Positions 58,361 through 64,000 of a DNA stretch of 64,000 bases are shown here, piece after piece. How positions within the stretch are numbered: position 1 is the first letter of the stretch; every line of letters begins with the position of its first letter. Source of the stretch: Roridomyces roridus. Taxonomy: Eukaryota; Basidiomycota; Agaricomycetes; Agaricales; Mycenaceae. The position numbers were made by a program, and so were the translations under genes. The stretch lies in NCBI GenBank assembly GCA_029378245.1, contig JARKIF010000002.1, positions 2,356,001-2,420,000 on the forward strand. The letters are read 5' to 3'. Below the pieces are notes generated by a model, which searched no databases, was not told where the DNA came from, and saw nothing but the letters and a program-made list of their open reading frames with translations.

Positions 58361-59662
58361 TCATTCGAGAACATCGTCGTCGAAAATGGCCGTCAGAGGA
58401 ACGCCGTCCTCCCGAATCACACCGCGATACATTCCGGGACAGTTGAGAGGCATTGAAACTAGGATGAATGAGCGATATTCCTTCGTCCGAGCAAAAAGCA
58501 CAAACCATTGCCCGCACTATCCAATGCAATGACCCCGCCGATGCCTCCCTCTTGGCGCAGTTGTTCGACAGCAAACTGAGTCGCGTTCCGCAACGATTCA
58601 CCAAGGTATCTGACACGATGTGCGATGGTTGCAGCGGTCGCACACCGAATGAAATACTAGCAAGTGTTAGAAGAGGGATTCAAAGGCTGCAGGCATACTT
58701 GCATCGCCGTCGCCGGTTCCCGAGACTCCCACTGCGTGCCGAGTCGGAAGACCCCAAGTCTTGCCCCATGTTTTCTGCACCCATCCAGCTTCGACTGGCC
58801 ATTCCTCGGCCCAAAAGCCCGAGCCCATGTGCGGCGTGTCGCCAATGCGCCCGACGAGCTTGTTGGTGCGACCACCTGTTGATGTGAGGGCTGCAATGCA
58901 ACCGCGGACATCGAGCGCTACTGCGCCGACCGTTCCCGTGGGTTGGAGGTCAAGCAGGGGCATTCCAGTCTTTTCTTCGTCTTGGTCGGGATCTGGGTAC
59001 GAGAATGGACCGTCAGGCAGGCCGAGACCACGACGGTGCTCGATCCAGCGCTTGGAGGTGTAGAAATACGACTCGGGGACAATTTCTTGGCCAAGAGACT
59101 CGGCCAGGGATTCAGCTGTTGGAGCAGATATAAAAGGGTGCGGGAGGATTTCTGGTGCCAGGTACAACGCGCGAACAAGCTGACTGGGGTTCTTTATATG
59201 TGAGAGGAGAGTAACTCCTACGCCTCGGCGGGACGGGGCGATTTCGGGGTTGGACGCCGGAGGTTTGGACAACATCAACGAGGCCTCGAGTTCATTCTAC
59301 AAGACACTGAGAGTCGAATGAGAGACGCGAAATTTACGCACCTTGCCAGCAGTGTTGAAGACAGCTCCCTTACCTGCATTGAACAGAGGACAATCTTCCA
59401 TGCTAGATACTGCGGCAGCTACCGCGTCCATTGCTTCGCCTTGGAACTAGTCAAGAAATATCCACGACGAGAAAATCTACCACCCTACCACCCTCTCTGA
59501 GGATCTCGTAGCCAGCCTGGAGGGCGTCGCGGAGTGCGGCCTTGTATAGGCAGCGCGCTGCTCTGGCGTCGAATTGGCTTTGGACATTGTACCGGCACCA
59601 CCGTGGCAGACGAGAACATATTGGCCATCGGAGACGACGACGGGAGGCGCCTTGGAAGCCAT
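58361..59662 (-). CDS. Isoaspartyl peptidase / L-asparaginase (Ntn hydrolase), one frame break
   Basis: Plant-type asparaginase family; self-cleaves before the catalytic Thr and hydrolyses isoaspartyl peptides or asparagine. It starts MASKAPPVVVSDGQYVLVCH then GGAG. Later exons give DCPLFNAGKGAVFNTAGKNE, YLAPEILPHPF, the nucleophile site PTGTVGAVALDVRGCIAALT, STGGRTNKLVGRIGDTPHMG and GTGDGD|YFIRCATAATIA, ending PLNCPGMYRGVIRED...IFDDDVLE. Intron 58657..58702 fits only a GC donor (GAT|GCAAGT). Near 59541..59548 RAAY and KAALRDALQAGYEI are in different frames, a net one-base deletion or two-base insertion. The 3' end lies 24 bp from the convergent peroxin stop. Confidence 0.87.
58657..58702 (-). 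other. GC-AG intron in the asparaginase gene
   Basis: 46 bp, GCAAGT donor, CTTGCTAG acceptor, phase 0. It restores the conserved GTGDGDYFIR. The nearby GT leaves the wrong phase. Confidence 0.7.
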
Positions 59663-59803
59663 GGGAGGTGTCTTGGAGGGCAGTCAGAAAAGTCCGATAA
59701 GTACTTGAGTTGGCCGCGGCGGGCCGCATAATGTAATCTTAAGCAGCACGTGGCCGTGGTACTACAGTATTTCCGATCTGCTAATTGGTTCTCGAGTAGC
59801 TAC

Positions 59804-61226
59804 TCAGAGCTCTGTTATGTCTGGTTCGTGTGGATTCCGTATGTCCTCTATGCTCCATTTCGGCAGAGGCCCAATCGTAAACTCGTCGTGGTCGTTTGCA
59901 AGAAAACGATGCATAGAAGCCCAAGCAATCATCACCGCGTTATCTACAAAATTTTGAGACGAGCAAGGTAAAAGAGCAGGAAAATTACCAGTGCAGAGAC
60001 TAGGTTCAGGGAAAACAAACTCCAATGTGGGAAGAGCGTTTTGCAATCTGGCACGGAGAAGCATGTTGCTCGCGACACCACCACTGACGACAATCTGCCG
60101 AATGTCGTGGTTATTGTCGGCGCACCACCGTAGTGACATTTTGAGCTTGGTCTCGACGTGCCCGAACGCTGTATCGAGAAACGCACGAGCCAACGCGCGC
60201 TTGTATACGTTTTCGACGCCGCCTGCGTTGTGAATGAACCGCTCCACCCACGAATGCAGTCCGGCAAAAGAAAACGCAAGCTGGCCGGGCATTATGGTTG
60301 GCGTCTCTGGTCGCGGGCCATCATCCTCCACCGGCTCTGCACAATACTGCTCGAGAGCGGCACCTGGGCCGAGATCACTCCACTTGATCTGAAGGAGACC
60401 TGCGACACGATCTATCGTACTGCCGACACTGCGGTCTACGGTATTAGCGATGACCTGGAATTCTGAATTTCCGGTGGCCAGCACGACCATGGTGTGCCCA
60501 CCGGAAACCAACAGAGTCACAAAGGGGAATTGGGGAGGGGTTTCGGTGGTGAGGAGAGCTGTCAAAGCATGGCCTTGCTATGGAGTTCAGTTGCAAGCAA
60601 AACAAAAAGAGTCGAGGCAGCCTACCATATGGTGAACGCCGACGAGAGGCTTATTTGCTAGAAACATATAAGAACGTGGCAGGTCAGCAGTCTCCAAACT
60701 CACTCGCAGCCGCTAAGGTTTTTGCCGCATTACATCCAACACCTAGGCAGCCAGGTAATCCTGGCCTGCGGTGAGCGAGATAATGACTTTTGGAAACACT
60801 AACCAACCTGGTCCACGGGTGAACGCTACCCCATCAATGTCTTGCATGCTCAGCTGGGCATCCAAGAGGGCTCTCCTGACCTTTCCAACCGTCAGCACTT
60901 GAATCTCGGGATTGGCGTCGTGTGGCTACCGCGTCTGGCTAGTAACAGGAATTAGCTAGAATTGGAGGCGGAAACTATAATGTTCCCACCAAGTTGCGTT
61001 GGTGAGCTCTTAGAGCAATTAATGGTTGTATACCACCGTGGGGCTGGTGGTACTCGAATTGTTTTACGATGACGCTAGACCAGATTTTGCGGTTAGCATC
61101 CACGACGGCGGCTGCACTGTCGTCTGCGCTCGTCTCAATGGCAAGGACACGAAATGGCCCGGGAAGCCGCGTCGATGCTTGGGCCACAGAGGAGGCATGC
61201 CTAAGTTGTAGCCTGACCCGGTGCAT
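59804..61226 (-). CDS. QRI7: Mitochondrial tRNA N6-threonylcarbamoyladenosine synthase (Qri7/OSGEPL1)
   Basis: Kae1/TsaD family; makes t6A37 on mitochondrial tRNAs. The start MHRVRLQLRHASSVAQASTR is a mitochondrial presequence, which with the divergence from cytosolic Kae1 points to Qri7. Motifs in order: VLAIETSADDSAAAVVDA, GGIQPLIALRAHQRNL, FTRGPG|LPGCLGVG, HHMQGHALTALLT (metal-binding HxxxH), LLVSGGHTMVVLA, LGPGAALEQYC, IVVSGGVASNMLLRARL and DNAVMIAWASMHRF. At least five introns of about 45-66 bp join in phase. The last visible residues are NPHEPDITEL. No frame break was found. Confidence 0.92.
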
Positions 61227-61391
61227 TGAGAGGAGGAAAGTAGTCTCGCAAACAAGACTTTCTCGTAGTGAAGACAGGAAAGGAGGAAAGGTGATCGCGT
61301 CTTGCACAGCCTTTCACGAGACCACATCGCGTCGCTGCGCGACATCCCTACTCATACCACATTCTGACTGCGGGAGACTACGCCTACATAT
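61227..61391. promoter_or_regulatory. 165-bp divergent promoter, QRI7 / HbrB-like gene
   Basis: 165 bp between opposing start codons; gcctacatatatggc, a TATA-like element, directly abuts the HbrB-like start. Confidence 0.45.
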
Positions 61392-62852
61392 ATGGCTTCT
61401 TCTTCTGCCATGAGCAGCAAGGCTCACACGTCTCCGTCAAAGGTTTCTCTGCAAAAACTAATGTAATTACATTTCACCAAATCCATTCCAGGTGTCCTAC
61501 GGGCGCACATACGATTCCAAACTCGGTGCGCAATTTTTTCTACTTCTCTTTCCCAATCTAATGTAATGCAGTCTCCCGTGAGATGCATCGTCTAGGCAAT
61601 CTCGCCGGTCACCTCCCCGCGGGTCTCGCTCCGGGTCTGTCCCAAGCCCCGTCCGTTACGTCTCTCGCTCTCCCAGCCCCCGGGAGCATGGCTCAGGTCA
61701 ACTTGGCGTCAACTTCGTCTGACCCGTGGGGGGCTCTCCATGTCTACGTACTTCCCCTGTTCAACGGCGAGCCCCTCCGAATCCCAATCGAAGACCTCAA
61801 CGTACTCGTAAAGCGCCACATTTCCTCTGTGGTATCGTCCAGTCCTTCCAAGGCTGTCGCTACTCTCGAGCACGATGCGGCGGAACTCATCGCCGCGGGC
61901 ATGGTCACTCTCAACTCACAACTCGCCGGCAGCGACGATGACTCGCTCATTCGCGCCATCGTCGATGTTTGGAGCTTTTTCTGGGACCAAGTTCTGACCT
62001 ACGTTGAAGGCGTTCTGCTACCATTACACACTGATCCCCTTTTATCGACATTGTACCGCTCCAAGCCTCACCGTCCGTCGTCACCACGACAGACGAGTAA
62101 ACCGGTGAATGCTTCACACATGGCTATCGACGTCCGCACCATTGCGCTCAGGTCTTTCCGCGACCGAGTCGTTGTTCCATTAGCCTCGCGGCTACGTGCA
62201 TGCATCATCAGCCGCCACGAGAATGCAACAGACACACCGCCCCCGCCGAGATTGCAACAAATGTCTGCCTCTTCCTTTTGTCTATCACAGTGTTGCTTAT
62301 TTTGTCAGGCTCCTCATTTTAGTATCTCAAGGCCGGCAGCGCCCACCACCAGTCTCTCTGACCTCTGCTCCCCCGCAGCCATCCGTGAACGAAGCGACCA
62401 TTGCAGACCTGCTGCGTGCCGTGCGCTCCCCTAGGCCGCAATTCGATGCAACGGCCACATCCACTCCGATCAGCCCTCCCCGTGCTCCCAGTTTCCTGTC
62501 CGGCGGGCTTCCACGCGATCGGCGCGGCCGAATCGCTCAAAAGTCACTGAATTTGGCCGGCATCAAGATTGCTGAGGATGAGAATGACGATATATTTGGA
62601 GACGAGACGCCACGGGTCGCACAGGGCCTGCGCGAACGGGAACGCGAGTTCTTGGAAGCGTTGAAGAGTCCAGACATGGACAGTCACGACGTCTCGGTGA
62701 TGGGCGGTTGGGGACTTGGTCCTGGTGGTATGCTAGACAGCGCCAAGCCGGAGGAGGAGGAAGACGAGCCTCTGAATTGGGACGACGCACAGGCTGTAGT
62801 GGAACGAATGGTGGGAATGAATGGGCAGCCCGAGATGCGTCGGCGGGCATAA
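61392..62852 (+). CDS. HbrB/Bit61-like TORC2 subunit
   Basis: Related to Aspergillus HbrB, yeast Bit61 and human PRR5, which associate with TOR complex 2. Exons start 61392..61442, 61492..61525 and 61572 onward, with one later intron. The N-terminus is Ser-rich. The HbrB domain reads DPWGALHVYVLPLFNGEPLR, IEDLNVLVKRHI, VDVWSFFWDQVLTYVEGVLL, PLHTDPLLSTLYRSKPHRPS and DVRTIALRSFRDRVVVPLAS. A disordered C-terminal region follows with TSTPISPPRAPS and an acidic end (KPEEEEDEPLNWDDAQAVVE) that could be phosphorylated. The frame is intact. Confidence 0.88.
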
Positions 62853-62894
62853 TATCTGTATGTATTTTATTGTACAACCATACCTCTGTATCAA

Positions 62895-63448
62895 TCAGTC
62901 GTCCGACCACACACCAGTCCCGACCAAGCCTCCCCAACCGCCCGCGTTTTTGCCTAGCAGAGAGAAAATGACTTCGCTGCCGGACGTAGGTCGGGCATAG
63001 AAACAGTACAAGTCTTGCAGCTTGCCGAGCTCGCTGGCCAACGCGTCGAGCTGTTCCGGCTTGGAGTCCTCACTGACGGTAGAGGGAATGCCACGGGGAG
63101 AAAGGTCGATATTGGAGATCTGCAGCAATGGAAGCTAAAATATGGGAGAATGTATGTACTGACCTTGGTGATCTCATGTTCGGGTATCCCAAATTTCTCG
63201 AGAACGGAACGTTCATTGCCCCGGCCAAAATTACCTGGACCGAGCCATACCGCTACATCGCCGCCCTCGTCACTCTCGTTGGTGTGACCTGCGAGGATGC
63301 TTGAACACATAACAGCGTCGGCAGCGCTCTGTGCGGCTTGAGCCAGGGGACGGAGAGTCTGAGAGTCGATGAGGCCGCTCTGCAGCCAAAGGACGCCCTT
63401 TGCTCTATGCAGTTGATTCAGACGTTGGATGAAAGTCGTTGCAGACAT
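62895..63448 (-). CDS. Conserved small protein of unknown function
   Basis: Two exons with one intron at about 63120..63163, roughly 170 residues. It starts MSATTFIQRLNQLHRAKGVL and continues WLQSGLIDSQTLRPLAQAAQ and SILAGHTNESDEGGDVAVWL, ending GGWGGLVGTGVWSDD. The alternation of helix and strand, and the length, look like a single compact soluble domain, perhaps of the roadblock/profilin-like class, but I do not recognise it and see no catalytic motif. It is divergent from the next gene, 35 bp away. Confidence 0.7.
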
Positions 63449-63483
63449 GGTGGTTGGATCTGATCCGGCTGCTTTCCTCCTCC
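63449..63483. promoter_or_regulatory. 35-bp divergent start region
   Basis: 35 bp between the ATG at 63448 (minus) and the ATG at 63484 (plus), one of the shortest such gaps in the window. Confidence 0.5.
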
Positions 63484-64000
63484 ATGATTCGCGGCCGTGT
63501 AATACTTTCTCTGGCAAATGGGCACCCCCTAGCAAGACCGCCTTTAATACTCATACTTGCTCGCCGCGTCCAAACGCAGCCGACGCACACTCCTTCCCCC
63601 AAGAGCCCTGTCCCCGACCCACCAAACAAAAAACCCCGCGTCCAATTCCATCCCGCGCCAATAAAGCCACTGAAAGCTCCTCCTTCTCTGCCAACCAATG
63701 TGCCCACCCCATCGCCAACGGTGCAGAACGTCGAACCCGTGTCCCTCAAGAGCCTCAAAGAGGCTACTGTACGAGATATTGCCGACGCCGAGACGCATGG
63801 CATATTAGAACCTCCCCCTCCCGACGCCGGTTGGGCAAGGTCTACGTTGCATAAAGTGATCCAGTTGGGCGTGCGTGCCGCTTTTTTTTTTTCTCGGTAC
63901 TCCGGTCCTCATTTCTTCCAGAAATTTTATTTTCGTGGTGTCAAGCTTGTCTACACTCGTTCCAAAATCTCACGGGATATAACACGGAGGGTTAAAGGTG
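63484..64000 (+). CDS. N-terminal part of a mitochondrial LETM1-like protein (partial)
   Basis: The first 129 codons, an intron at 63871..63921 with a long T-run, then a second exon running off the window. The start MIRGRVILSLANGHPLARPP followed by LILILARR is a plausible mitochondrial presequence; a Pro-rich linker follows (PKSPVPDPPNKKPRVQFHPA). The visible core, STLHKVIQLGKFYFRGVKLV and YTRSKISRDITRRVK, resembles the region before the membrane span in LETM1/ribosome-binding-like proteins. FLILHELTA-type proteins are an alternative. The family call is inference from a short segment. Confidence 0.5.
   Translation, partial: MIRGRVILSLANGHPLARPPLILILARRVQTQPTHTPSPKSPVPDPPNKKPRVQFHPAPIKPLKAPPSLPTNVPTPSPTVQNVEPVSLKSLKEATVRDIADAETHGILEPPPPDAGWARSTLHKVIQLGVRAAFFFSRYSGPHFFQKFYFRGVKLVYTRSKISRDITRRVKG

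Noticed and set aside
1..64000. Mobile element, biosynthetic cluster or horizontally acquired island
   Set aside because: No transposase, terminal repeats, backbone biosynthetic enzyme or change in intron density; gene content is conserved basidiomycete housekeeping throughout.

Overview
This is a gene-dense stretch of nuclear DNA from a filamentous basidiomycete, most likely an agaricomycete. The evidence is short introns of about 45 to 60 bp in almost every gene, very small intergenic gaps, and protein families typical of that group (a DUF3684 ATPase, a giant DUF3712 membrane protein, a class IV chitin synthase, an agaricomycete-style F-box/LRR protein, a fungal DOCK). I see no tRNA, rRNA, transposon, CRISPR array or viral gene. 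I support 31 protein genes; the last is cut by the window edge.

Layout: 0-9.3 kb holds REI1 (60S export), RAX2 (polarity landmark), a small mitochondrial protein, an RPEL-repeat protein, a FAM210/DUF1279 protein and S-adenosylmethionine decarboxylase. 9.7-16.7 kb holds a PP2C phosphatase, DBF4, ATG5, an F-box protein and VPS29. 16.8-32.5 kb holds dynamitin, MED27, a MedA-like regulator, a DOCK exchange factor, SPC34 of the DASH complex, ISY1, NOP10 and a CDKN3-like phosphatase. 32.9-39.2 kb holds chitin synthase and an LRR-like protein. 39.4-55.7 kb is dominated by the DUF3684 and DUF3712 genes. 55.8-64 kb holds GPI18, a PEX24-type peroxin, an isoaspartyl peptidase/asparaginase, mitochondrial QRI7, an HbrB/BIT61-like TORC2 subunit, a conserved unknown and a LETM1-like start.

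There is no metabolic cluster. These are housekeeping and morphogenesis genes arranged as compact divergent pairs, several with start codons under 120 bp apart and one pair whose start codons overlap. RAX2, DOCK, chitin synthase and dynamitin are all linked to polarised growth in other fungi; I infer no co-regulation from that.

Three features stand out. First, about ten introns fit only a GC-AG splice pair, a high share of the roughly 125 introns traced. Second, many conserved genes, mostly between 14.7 and 31.5 kb, carry one-base frame breaks that no intron explains; consensus error is the simplest reading. Third, the DUF3684 protein joins an HSP90/sacsin-type ATPase to a C-terminal HExxH motif. 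Exon boundaries were worked out by eye from splice consensus, reading phase and family expectation, and may be off by a few bases.
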